A program made the translations under genes and the position numbers. 9,611 bases of DNA from Gammaproteobacteria bacterium (GTDB taxonomy: Bacteria > Pseudomonadota > Gammaproteobacteria > QOAV01), in NCBI GenBank assembly GCA_027067235.1, contig JALXFQ010000473.1, positions 1 to 9,611 on the forward strand, given 5' to 3'. Below the pieces are notes generated by a model. The model did not search any database, had not been told where the DNA came from, and saw nothing but the letters and a program-made list of their open reading frames with translations. Shown here in pieces: positions 1 to 6,590 of this stretch (its first letter is position 1; the number at the start of each line of letters is the position of its first letter).

Positions 1-2
1 AC

Positions 3-626
3 CCGAACAATGTCAGCGATTCGCTGATCGAGGTGTATGGCGAGGTTCCCGAACTGGTCAGTCATTTGCATCTGCCGGTGCAGAGCGGTTCCGACCGCAT
101 TCTTGCCGCCATGAAACGCAATCATTCAGTGGCGCAATATATCGAAACAGTGCAGAAAATCCGCGAACAGCGTCCCGGTATCAGCATGTCCAGCGATTTC
201 ATTGTCGGCTTTCCCGGCGAGACGGATGCCGATTTTCAGGCCACCATGGATCTGATCGATACCATCGGCTATGACCTGTCCTACAGCTTTATCTACAGTC
301 CGCGCCCCGGCACGCCGGCGGCGGCAATGGCCGATGACACGCCCATGGCGGTAAAAAAGGAGCGTCTGGCCATCCTGCAAACACGTATCAACCACATGAC
401 GGCAGAAATTTCCCGATCCATGGTGGCTACGGAACAGGTGGTGCTGGTGGAAGGGCCTTCGCGCAAGGACCAGGCGCAGATGTGCGGACGCACCGAGAAT
501 AACCGGGTGGTGAATTTCGCTGGCGATACGGCGCTGTCCGGGCAGTTGGTGACTGTCCGCATCAGCGAGGCACTGCCCAATTCGCTGCGTGGCGATATTG
601 TCGAGCCGTTGAAAAAGGTAAGCTGA
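3..626 (+). CDS. miaB: tRNA-2-methylthio-N6-dimethylallyladenosine synthase MiaB, 3' part (5' end outside window)
   Basis: MiaB is a radical-SAM iron-sulfur enzyme that adds a methylthio group to i6A37 of tRNAs reading UNN codons. The frame is open from base 3, and 207 residues are visible before the TGA at 624-626. The N-terminal UPF0004 domain and the CxxxCxxC radical-SAM cluster motif lie upstream of the window. Visible residues are the family blocks HLPVQSGS (local residues 23-30) and SDFIVGFPGET (64-74), then SYSFIYSPRPGTPAA. A C-terminal TRAM RNA-binding domain (about 142-203) contains GRTENNRVVNF and PNSLRG. These blocks match the E. coli MiaB C-terminal half nearly in register, which favours MiaB over its relatives RimO and MtaB. 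The gene is followed after 5 bp by ybeZ, as in many gammaproteobacteria. A GTG at 33 is internal and not the start. Confidence 0.96.
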   Translation, partial: PNNVSDSLIEVYGEVPELVSHLHLPVQSGSDRILAAMKRNHSVAQYIETVQKIREQRPGISMSSDFIVGFPGETDADFQATMDLIDTIGYDLSYSFIYSPRPGTPAAAMADDTPMAVKKERLAILQTRINHMTAEISRSMVATEQVVLVEGPSRKDQAQMCGRTENNRVVNFAGDTALSGQLVTVRISEALPNSLRGDIVEPLKKVS

Positions 627-631
627 CCGAC

Positions 632-1597
632 TTGGGTAATTCTTCAAAATCGTTAACGGTCACTCTTCCCGACGACAACCACCGGCTGGCTGAGCTGTGT
701 GGCCAGTTTGACGAAAACATCAAGCAGATCGAATCAAAACTGGGCGTGAACATCGCGCGCCGCGGCAATCTGTTTTCCATCAGCGGCGATCCCGGCAAGA
801 TCAGCCAGGCCGAGAAAGTGGTGCGCGCCCTGTATGACGAAACCGCACAAAAGGCGTCGTTGTCGGCGGAAAAGCTGCATCTGGCCCTGCGCGGCGATGA
901 CAGTGGCTGGGCGGAAAGCGGCAAAGACACCCGCATCCGGACGCGCAAGGGCTACATCACCGGGCGTAACGAGCGCCAGCGCCAGTATCTGCATAACATA
1001 CTTACCCACGATGTCAATTTCGGCATTGGCCCGGCCGGCACCGGCAAGACCTATCTGGCGGTGGCCTGCGCGGTGCAGGCGCTGGAGGAACGGCGCGTGT
1101 CGCGCATCGTGCTGGTGCGGCCAGCGGTGGAAGCGGGCGAGAAGCTGGGCTTTCTGCCTGGTGATCTGGAACAGAAGGTCGATCCCTATCTGCGGCCGCT
1201 GTACGACGCCCTGTACGAAATGCTGGGCTTCGAGAAAGTGGCGCGCATGATCGAGAAGTCGATCATCGAAATTGCGCCGCTGGCTTTCATGCGCGGGCGT
1301 ACGCTGAACGAGTCGTTTATTATTCTGGATGAGGCGCAGAACGCCACCGGCGACCAGATGAAAATGTTGCTCACGCGCATCGGCTTTGGTTCGATTGCCG
1401 TGATTACCGGCGACCCGACCCAGATCGACCTGCCCAAGGGCCAGCGCTCCGGCCTGGTTCATGCCGTGGAACTGTTGCAGAAAATACCTGAAATCAGTGT
1501 CCTGCGGTTTCAGTCCGAAGACGTGGTACGGCATGATCTGGTGCAGAAAATTGTCGAGGCCTATGAGAAAGAAACCGCGAGGCGGGACACTGAATGA
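632..1597 (+). CDS. ybeZ: PhoH-like ATPase YbeZ
   Basis: This is a 321-residue PhoH-family P-loop ATPase, a cytoplasmic protein linked to ribosome and RNA metabolism through its partner YbeY. The N-terminal part (about 8-75) is the KH-like region preceding the ATPase in this family, with the conserved block FDENIKQIESKLGV at 26-39. The Walker A motif GPAGTGKT is at 133-140 and the Walker B motif FIILDEAQN at 229-237. VITGDPTQIDLP (257-268) is another PhoH hallmark. The start is read as TTG at 632 because it places the N-terminus where E. coli YbeZ begins, no ATG or GTG occurs early in the frame, and a purine-rich AAAAAGG (612-618) lies upstream, with a rather long 13-base spacing. It begins 5 bp after miaB, and its TGA overlaps the ATG of ybeY. 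The family is certain; the biochemical substrate is less well defined. Confidence 0.95.
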   Translation: MGNSSKSLTVTLPDDNHRLAELCGQFDENIKQIESKLGVNIARRGNLFSISGDPGKISQAEKVVRALYDETAQKASLSAEKLHLALRGDDSGWAESGKDTRIRTRKGYITGRNERQRQYLHNILTHDVNFGIGPAGTGKTYLAVACAVQALEERRVSRIVLVRPAVEAGEKLGFLPGDLEQKVDPYLRPLYDALYEMLGFEKVARMIEKSIIEIAPLAFMRGRTLNESFIILDEAQNATGDQMKMLLTRIGFGSIAVITGDPTQIDLPKGQRSGLVHAVELLQKIPEISVLRFQSEDVVRHDLVQKIVEAYEKETARRDTE

Positions 1598-2052
1598 ATA
1601 TAAATCTCGATGTTCTTGCCGAAGTGGACACGCCCGGTCTGCCGGATCATGATCTGGTGGAAAAATGGGTGGCGGCAGCGCTCGAAGGATACCCCGGGGA
1701 GGAGGTCGATCTGTCTGTTCGTATCGTCGATGAGGCAGAAATGACGGTGCTGAACCGCGAGTTCCGCGGCAAGGATGGCCCTACCAATGTTCTGTCCTTT
1801 GCGGCGCAGGCCATGCCCGGAGTCGATCACAGGATACTGGGCGATATCGCCGTGTGCGCACCGGTAGTGCAGGAGGAGGCCGTGCTGCAACACAAAAAGC
1901 CCGAGGCGCACTGGGCGCATATGGTCATTCACGGCGTATTGCATCTGTGCGGCTACGATCATATCCGTGACCAGGATGCCGGCAGGATGGAGTCCAGGGA
2001 AACCGAGCTGTTGACCCGACTGGGTTATGCCGACCCGTGGGCGGAAACATGA
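1594..2052 (+). CDS. ybeY: Endoribonuclease YbeY (16S rRNA maturation factor)
   Basis: YbeY is a single-domain metal-dependent RNase needed for 16S rRNA 3'-end maturation and 70S ribosome quality control. The 152-residue length is typical. The metal-binding signature HGVLHLCGYDH supplies the three histidines H113, H117 and H123. The family block PTNVLSF (63-69) and the block LGDIAVCAPVV (82-92) are present. The ATG at 1594 overlaps the ybeZ stop (ATGA), and a GAGGCGGG stretch lies just upstream, so translation is probably coupled. The ybeZ-ybeY-ybeX order is the conserved gammaproteobacterial arrangement and supports a joint role in RNA processing. Confidence 0.96.
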   Translation: MNINLDVLAEVDTPGLPDHDLVEKWVAAALEGYPGEEVDLSVRIVDEAEMTVLNREFRGKDGPTNVLSFAAQAMPGVDHRILGDIAVCAPVVQEEAVLQHKKPEAHWAHMVIHGVLHLCGYDHIRDQDAGRMESRETELLTRLGYADPWAET

Positions 2053-2927
2053 GTGACAGCGGCAAGGAAGGCGCAAAACCTCCGTCGCTGATCCGGCGTC
2101 TGCAGTCCCGGGCCTGCGACGTGCTGGGTTGCCAGCCAAAGAACCAGCAGGAACTGATCCGGGTTATTCGTCAGGCCCACAGAAATGACATACTGCGCGA
2201 CAAGGCGCTGGAAATGATCGAGGGTGTGTTGCAGGCGGCAGACATGCGGGTGCGGGATGTCATGATACCGCGCGCGCTCATGGGCGTGCTGCAGGCCGAC
2301 ACGCCGCCGCAGGACTTTCTGCCCACCGTCATTGAAACAGCGCATTCACGGTTCCCGGTGGTGGATGGCGACCGCGACAAGGTGGTGGGCATCGTCATGG
2401 CCAAGGATCTGCTGCGGCTGTTCGACAGCAAACACGCCATCGGCCTCAACGACATCATGCGCCCCGCCATGATCGTGCCGGAAAGCAAGCGACTGTACAC
2501 CCTGCTGCGGGAGTTCCAGAACAAGCGCGCGCACATGGCCATCGTTGCCGATGAATACGGCGGCACCGCCGGACTGGTCACCATCGAGGACGTGCTGGAG
2601 CAGATAGTCGGCGAAATTGAGGACGAGCACGACTACGACGATGACGAATTCGCCATACTGGAGCGCAGCGATCAGGTCGCCATCGTCAAAGCCAGCGTGC
2701 CCATCGAGGATTTCAACCAGGCTTTCGGCACGGCTTTCCCCGATGATGAATTCGATACCCTGGCCGGCTTGCTGCTGAGCCGCTTCGGCCACATGCCCAA
2801 TCGTGGCGAAAGCATCGAATTCGACGGCTTTCGCTTCCATATCATGCGCGCCGACATGCGCCGCATACGCCTGGTCAAGGTAATCCGTCTGTCCGGCGGG
2901 CGGGACGGCGAAGAACCGGCTGATTGA
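2049..2927 (+). CDS. corC: CBS-domain protein CorC/YbeX
   Basis: This is a 292-residue CorC/HlyC-family protein. E. coli YbeX (CorC) has been associated with magnesium/cobalt efflux and more recently with ribosome metabolism; the exact activity is unsettled. A short variable N-terminus leads into the block MIEGVLQAADMRVRDVMIPR (56-75). Two CBS domains follow, at about 70-125 and 135-190, with SRFPVV at 100-105 and TIEDVLEQIVGEIEDE at 178-193. A C-terminal CorC_HlyC domain (about 205-283) contains ASVPIEDFNQAFG and DTLAGLL. No transmembrane segment is present, so it belongs to the soluble CorC type and not the DUF21-containing CorB type. I chose ATG 2049 over the in-frame GTG at 2037: the ATG forms an ATGA overlap with the ybeY stop and begins MSD, as E. 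coli YbeX does. Its own TGA overlaps the lnt start. Confidence 0.94.
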   Translation: MSDSGKEGAKPPSLIRRLQSRACDVLGCQPKNQQELIRVIRQAHRNDILRDKALEMIEGVLQAADMRVRDVMIPRALMGVLQADTPPQDFLPTVIETAHSRFPVVDGDRDKVVGIVMAKDLLRLFDSKHAIGLNDIMRPAMIVPESKRLYTLLREFQNKRAHMAIVADEYGGTAGLVTIEDVLEQIVGEIEDEHDYDDDEFAILERSDQVAIVKASVPIEDFNQAFGTAFPDDEFDTLAGLLLSRFGHMPNRGESIEFDGFRFHIMRADMRRIRLVKVIRLSGGRDGEEPAD

Positions 2928-4522
2928 AACACTTACCCGCAAAGCTGAGGCCAGTGGTGGCGCTGATCGCCGGTGCGCTGACGCCGCTGGGCTTCGCGCC
3001 GTTTTCCCTGTCGTTCCTGCCGTTCTTTACTCTGGCTGCGCTGTTTCTGACCTGGTTGCATGCCACCAGCGCCCGCAATGCCGCCTGGCTGGGGTTTCTG
3101 TTCGGCCTCGGCCTGTTTGGCGCGGGGGTGTCCTGGATTTACGTCAGCCTGCATACTTTCGGCAATATGGCCGCGCCGCTGGCGGCGCTGGCGGTGCTCG
3201 GCTTTGTCGCCCTGCTGGCACTGTTTCCGGCCCTGGCCGGCTGGATACAACAGCAATTTGCCTCTGCGCCGGTCTGGCAGCGTCTGCTGCTGGCGATGCC
3301 GGCCGCGTGGATACTGGCGGAATGGCTGCGCGGCTGGGTGTTGACCGGGTTTCCGTGGTTGGCGCTGGGTTATGCCCAGACTGAAGCGCCGCTGGGCGCC
3401 TGGGCGCCAGTGCTTGGCGTATACGGGGTCGGCTGGCTGGCGGCGCTGGTAGCGGGCAGTCTGGCGGAGTTGCTGGCGTTCGCTCTGCATAGCGACAGAG
3501 CGGCCAGCGCCGGCCGCCGGCTGCGAGGCTGGCGCGGTCTGCTCGCTGCAACATTGGCCGTGCTGGCGATCTACGCCGGCTCGCTGCTGCTGCGCGGAAA
3601 GCAGTGGACCACGCCATCGGGTCAGCCTCTCAGCGCCACCCTGGTGCAGGGCAATATCCCCATTCCGGAGAAATGGCGGCCGCCATCGCGCCAGAAAATT
3701 CTCGACACCCATTTGCAACTGAGCGCCGGCGGCAGCGATCTGGTGATCTGGCCGGAAGGCGCGGCGCCGGATTTCCTGCAACGGCTGGGCGAGCCGTTCT
3801 GGTCGCGCCTGCGTGAAATCAGTGCAGCCGGCAGCAGCGTGATTTTTGGCGGCGTGGAATCGACGCCGGATCAGCATTACTACAACAGCGCGATTTTCCT
3901 GCCCGCCGGCAGCTATGCGGATACCGGGCAGCAGCTTGCCGCCGCCGCCCTGTACCGCAAGTCCCATCTGGTGCCGTTTGGTGACTATTTTCCGTTGCCG
4001 GATTTTCTGCTCGGGGTGCTGGATTATCTGCATATTCCCATGTCGGATTTTTCCGCCTGGCAACAGCCGCAGGCCCTGTTCGACATACACGGACATCCCG
4101 CCGCGGTGACCATCTGCTATGAAGACGCTTTTGGCGAGGAGTTACTGCCCCGCCTGCCCCAGGCGCAAATGCTCATCAATCTTTCCGAGGATGGCTGGTT
4201 TGGCCATTCCATTGGCCCGCTGCAGCGGCTGCAGATGGCGCAGATGCGGGCGCTGGAAACAGGCCGTCCGGTGTTGCGCGCGGCCAATACCGGCGTGACA
4301 GCTTTTATTGATCATCACGGCCGTCTGCTGTCGCGTCTGCCGCAGTATGAACGGGGCGCGCTGCAGGGCGAGGTGCAGCCCATGCGCGGCGCCACGCCCT
4401 ATGTGCGCTGGGGCAACTGGCCGCTGCTGGCGGCCCTGTTCGCCGTTTTACTGGTATTGCTGTTGCTGCGTCGCAAGACTTGGCCGGATGTTGAAAAACA
4501 CGGTTTTTCAACATCCGGCTAG
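2924..4522 (+). CDS. lnt: Apolipoprotein N-acyltransferase Lnt
   Basis: Lnt is an inner-membrane enzyme that transfers an acyl chain from phospholipid to the N-terminal cysteine of apolipoproteins, the last lipoprotein maturation step. The 532 residues include about six hydrophobic helices (roughly 10-45, 55-75, 85-107, 120-135, 160-187, 208-223). A periplasmic nitrilase-like domain (about 235-485) and a C-terminal helix (about 499-516) follow. The family block ILAEWLRGWVLTGFPWL is at 130-146. The expected catalytic triad is E278 (in WPEG), K346 (in YRKSHLVPFG) and C398 (in TICYE). The start is read as TTG 2924, overlapping the corC TGA as TTGA; this gives a short basic N-terminus before the first helix. 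GTG at 2954 or 2957, just after a GAGG, is an alternative. The last 12 codons lie in a perfect inverted repeat and extend past the usual family end after the LLLRRK stretch. Confidence 0.94.
   Translation: MKHLPAKLRPVVALIAGALTPLGFAPFSLSFLPFFTLAALFLTWLHATSARNAAWLGFLFGLGLFGAGVSWIYVSLHTFGNMAAPLAALAVLGFVALLALFPALAGWIQQQFASAPVWQRLLLAMPAAWILAEWLRGWVLTGFPWLALGYAQTEAPLGAWAPVLGVYGVGWLAALVAGSLAELLAFALHSDRAASAGRRLRGWRGLLAATLAVLAIYAGSLLLRGKQWTTPSGQPLSATLVQGNIPIPEKWRPPSRQKILDTHLQLSAGGSDLVIWPEGAAPDFLQRLGEPFWSRLREISAAGSSVIFGGVESTPDQHYYNSAIFLPAGSYADTGQQLAAAALYRKSHLVPFGDYFPLPDFLLGVLDYLHIPMSDFSAWQQPQALFDIHGHPAAVTICYEDAFGEELLPRLPQAQMLINLSEDGWFGHSIGPLQRLQMAQMRALETGRPVLRAANTGVTAFIDHHGRLLSRLPQYERGALQGEVQPMRGATPYVRWGNWPLLAALFAVLLVLLLLRRKTWPDVEKHGFSTSG
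4483..4519. terminator. Perfect 17-bp inverted repeat at the lnt/gluQ convergence, possible bidirectional terminator
   Basis: The left arm GCCGGATGTTGAAAAAC (4483-4499) and the right arm GTTTTTCAACATCCGGC (4503-4519) are exact reverse complements separated by the loop ACG. The element holds the end of the lnt frame, whose TAG follows at 4520-4522, and the gluQ stop (TGA on the - strand, 4508-4510). The position between convergent genes suggests a bidirectional transcription terminator or mRNA 3'-end stabiliser. It is not a classical intrinsic terminator: the T-run is inside the stem and no T-tract follows it on either strand. The structure is seen directly; the function is inferred. Confidence 0.65.
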
Positions 4523-5356
4523 ATCGAAAAACCTGCGCGCCGCGGACCAGAATTCAGCGACGCTGACGGGCGCTTCCACCAGCGCTTTCTGCCCCAGCAG
4601 CCGCCAGGCCTCCAGCAGCAGCGGCAGCGGCTCGCTTTCGTCCAGTTCCCGGGCCATGTTCTGCTTGCTCAGTTTCTGGCCGTGGGCATTGCGGATCACG
4701 GGAATGTGGGCATACGCTGGCGTGGGCAGGTTCAGGCAGCGTTGCAGGTGGATTTGCCGCCCGCAGGAATCCAGCAGATCGGCGCCGCGCAGTACCTGGG
4801 TCACGCCGGCGTCGGCGTCGTCCACCACGGTGGCGAGGTGGTAGGCATACACGCCATCGCGACGCCGAACGATGAAATCGCCGGTGCTGTCGTGCAGGTT
4901 TTCGCAGATGTGTCCCCGGCACTGGTCGTCAAAGCAGATGTCTTCGTCCGGCACGCGTACGCGCAGGGCGTTGCCGTGCTCTGGCAGGCCCTTGTCAGCG
5001 CAAAAACCGGGGTAAACAATGCCCTGCGGGCCGCTGTCGGCGACCCCGGACAGGGTTTTGCGGCTGCATTCGCAGGCATAGATCAGGTCCTGCCGGCGCA
5101 GTTGATCGAGGGCCGAGCGGTAGCGTTCGAGGCGCCGGGATTGCCAGACTATTTCGCCGTGCCATTGAAAACCGAGCGCATCGAGCTGACGAATGATGCG
5201 CTCGGCAGAGCCGGCGACGTTACGGGGCGTGTCGATGTCGTCAATACGTAACAGCCAGCGGCCGTCGGCGGGAACAGCGAGATAGCTGGCCATGGCCGCC
5301 ACCAGCGAGCCCATGTGCAGGGCGCCAGACGGGGTGGGGGCAAAGCGGCCGATCAT
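4508..5356 (-). CDS. gluQ: Glutamyl-queuosine tRNA(Asp) synthetase GluQ (YadB)
   Basis: GluQ is a truncated glutamyl-tRNA synthetase paralogue that attaches glutamate to the queuosine base at position 34 of tRNA(Asp), without aminoacylating tRNA(Glu). At 282 residues it contains only the catalytic Rossmann domain and lacks the anticodon-binding domain of GltX, the distinguishing trait of this family. The start IGRFAPTPSGALHMGS carries the HIGH-like motif HMGS (14-17). The KMSKS-like motif is KLSKQ (228-232). A zinc site is formed by C95, C97, Y115 and C119 (CEC, then YPGFC). RRDGVYAYHLA and GADLLDS match family blocks. I chose ATG 5356 although the frame extends upstream to 5422, because homologues begin close to the IGRFAP motif and the extension would overlap the upstream gene. 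No clear ribosome-binding site is seen, so coupling to the gene 16 bp upstream is likely. The 3' end overlaps lnt by 15 bases. Confidence 0.95.
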   Translation of the reverse strand: MIGRFAPTPSGALHMGSLVAAMASYLAVPADGRWLLRIDDIDTPRNVAGSAERIIRQLDALGFQWHGEIVWQSRRLERYRSALDQLRRQDLIYACECSRKTLSGVADSGPQGIVYPGFCADKGLPEHGNALRVRVPDEDICFDDQCRGHICENLHDSTGDFIVRRRDGVYAYHLATVVDDADAGVTQVLRGADLLDSCGRQIHLQRCLNLPTPAYAHIPVIRNAHGQKLSKQNMARELDESEPLPLLLEAWRLLGQKALVEAPVSVAEFWSAARRFFDLAGC

Positions 5357-5372
5357 TTTCGGCGCGGGCGGA

Positions 5373-6386
5373 TTACTCCGGGTTGCGCAGATGCAGCTCG
5401 TAGCCGGAAACCTGCAGGCCATCGCTGACCAGACGCAGGCGCGCCTCGACTTCCTGTCCCGGCGCCAGCGTGCCTTTGGCAGCCAGTTGTTTATCGACCA
5501 GGTACTGCTCGGGCGTGAAGGTGCGGCGACCGATCATCATCTGGAACGAATTGGTCAAAGATACCTCCAGATCAGGCAGTTTTTCGTCGAATGAGGCGTT
5601 GTTTTTTATGCGGCTGGTAAGGGTGAATTCACCGGGAGCCGAGTCGATCTTGTTGCTGCCGGTGATACTCACCAGCTGGTTGTCCTTCTGCAGAACGCCG
5701 CGGCATCCCAGCACGCCGCAGATGGACTCCAGGGTCGGCCGCAATGCCGGATTGGTGCGTATGCCGTCTATGTGGACGCCAGCCTGGATCGCCGCCAGAC
5801 CCAGCAGGATGGCGACACCAATGCTCCACAACAGGCCGCCGCGTGATTGTTTGTTCCTGTCGGCGCTGGTCGGCGCGTGGCTGGTGGCGCCGGCGGCAAT
5901 GGCGTCATGCAGATCCAGTTCCGGCTGGATTTCTTCGGCATCCACGGCCTGCTCCCGGTGGTCATCGGTAAATCCGGCAGTAACCGGCGCTGGCGGCAGT
6001 TCTTCCTGTGGCTGATCAATCTCGTTATCGTCCAGGGCGGGAAAATCGGTGTCTGCCCGGTTCAGCCGACGCTTGTATATTTCCGGATCTGGCTGCGGCG
6101 CGCCGGCAACCGGCTTGAGCTCGATATTTTCGAGATACTCACTGACCGGTTCATCGTTGGTCAGCTGTTCGTCGGCGGATTCTTCCGCGGCTTCCGATTC
6201 ATCGAGAATGCGGTTTATGGAATCGGCAAAAGCGCCGCCCAGCGTAATTTCTTCCTGATCTATCTGATTCTCTAGCACGTGAAACACCTCGTCGCATTCG
6301 CCACACCGGACCAGACCGTCATGGGCTTCCAGGTCTTCCGGGCTGGCTTCAAAAACTGTTTTGCATTTCGGGCAGCGGGTATACAC
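5373..6386 (-). CDS. Zinc-ribbon (MJ0042-type) and DUF3426 membrane protein
   Basis: This 337-residue protein has three parts. An N-terminal zinc ribbon carries CPKC (C5, C8) and CGEC (C28, C31) in a 30-residue module. A long acidic, proline-containing and probably disordered linker spans about 40-180. One transmembrane helix (about 184-203) is followed by a DUF3426 domain (about 210-337) with PTLESICGVLGC, LTSRIKNNASFDEKLPDLEVSL and TFTPEQYL. The predicted topology is cytoplasmic zinc ribbon and periplasmic C-terminus. The function is unknown; such proteins are commonly encoded next to prmA in gamma- and betaproteobacteria. The start is taken as GTG 6386, because the mature protein then begins MYTRCPKC, typical of the family, with AGGGAG six bases upstream. 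The in-frame extension to 6479 shows no family similarity. Confidence 0.9.
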   Translation of the reverse strand: MYTRCPKCKTVFEASPEDLEAHDGLVRCGECDEVFHVLENQIDQEEITLGGAFADSINRILDESEAAEESADEQLTNDEPVSEYLENIELKPVAGAPQPDPEIYKRRLNRADTDFPALDDNEIDQPQEELPPAPVTAGFTDDHREQAVDAEEIQPELDLHDAIAAGATSHAPTSADRNKQSRGGLLWSIGVAILLGLAAIQAGVHIDGIRTNPALRPTLESICGVLGCRGVLQKDNQLVSITGSNKIDSAPGEFTLTSRIKNNASFDEKLPDLEVSLTNSFQMMIGRRTFTPEQYLVDKQLAAKGTLAPGQEVEARLRLVSDGLQVSGYELHLRNPE

Positions 6387-6392
6387 CGGACA

Positions 6393-6398
6393 CTCCCT
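6393..6398 (-). promoter_or_regulatory. Ribosome-binding site fixing the GTG start of the DUF3426 gene
   Basis: On the - strand, AGGGAG lies six bases upstream of the GTG at 6386-6384. This is the clearest Shine-Dalgarno match near this gene. It decides the start in favour of GTG over the upstream in-frame GTG at 6479. Confidence 0.75.
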
Positions 6399-6399
6399 G

Positions 6400-6579
6400 T
6401 TACAGAATTTCTGATGGAATCTTGCCGGACTGGCGTCCACTCCCGGCGGCGTCAGACGGTTGCGAAGCGGAACCGGCACACTGCCCTGTTTCAGTCACTG
6501 TCGCGATGGATCGGGGCTTTTTACGCCAGTTCAGATTCGTCATGATTCGTTCAGAGCTTCTTTTGTTATTACGCCACAT
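6400..6579 (-). CDS. Doubtful 59-residue ORF upstream of the DUF3426 gene
   Basis: An ATG at 6579 opens a frame of 59 codons ending in TAA (6402-6400), 13 bases before the GTG of the DUF3426 gene. The product would start MWRNNKRSSERIMTNLNWRK and be basic and serine-rich, with no hydrophobic segment and no family I recognise. No Shine-Dalgarno sequence precedes the ATG, and an internal ATG lies at codon 13. The abutting stop would suit a leader ORF coupled to the next gene. Absence of a ribosome-binding site makes non-coding upstream sequence at least as likely. Confidence 0.15.
   Translation of the reverse strand: MWRNNKRSSERIMTNLNWRKKPRSIATVTETGQCAGSASQPSDAAGSGRQSGKIPSEIL
6534..6550. repeat. 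Direct repeat GATTCGT, 10-bp period
   Basis: GATTCGT occurs at 6534-6540 and again at 6544-6550 (ACGAATC on the - strand), one helical turn apart. CTGAAC hexamers flank the pair on the - strand. It lies downstream of the candidate -10 region, between the possible promoter and the DUF3426 gene, so it could be a tandem operator half-site. It is short enough to arise by chance. Confidence 0.3.
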
Positions 6580-6590
6580 TATGATGTCAA
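6562..6590 (-). promoter_or_regulatory. Possible sigma-70 promoter upstream of the DUF3426-gluQ pair
   Basis: On the - strand a perfect TTGACA -35 hexamer (6590-6585) is followed after 16-17 bases by TAACAA/AACAAA, a poor -10 match. It lies in the AT-rich gap and points toward the DUF3426 gene, about 180 bases away. The -35 is convincing but the -10 is not, so this is tentative. Confidence 0.3.

Noticed and set aside
734..1534. 266-codon - strand frame opposite ybeZ
   Set aside because: Shadow of ybeZ in a GC-rich context, with no conserved motifs and no start signal.
2933..4096. 387-codon open frame on the - strand opposite lnt
   Set aside because: It is a shadow of lnt: low-complexity Q/R/G-rich translation, no family blocks, whereas the + strand frame encodes a full Lnt with catalytic triad.
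5357..5422. 22-residue N-terminal extension of GluQ
   Set aside because: It would overlap the upstream gene by 50 bases and has no family similarity; homologues begin close to the IGRFAP motif.
6387..6479. 31-residue N-terminal extension of the DUF3426 protein
   Set aside because: Family members start at the zinc ribbon, and a good ribosome-binding site precedes the GTG at 6386.
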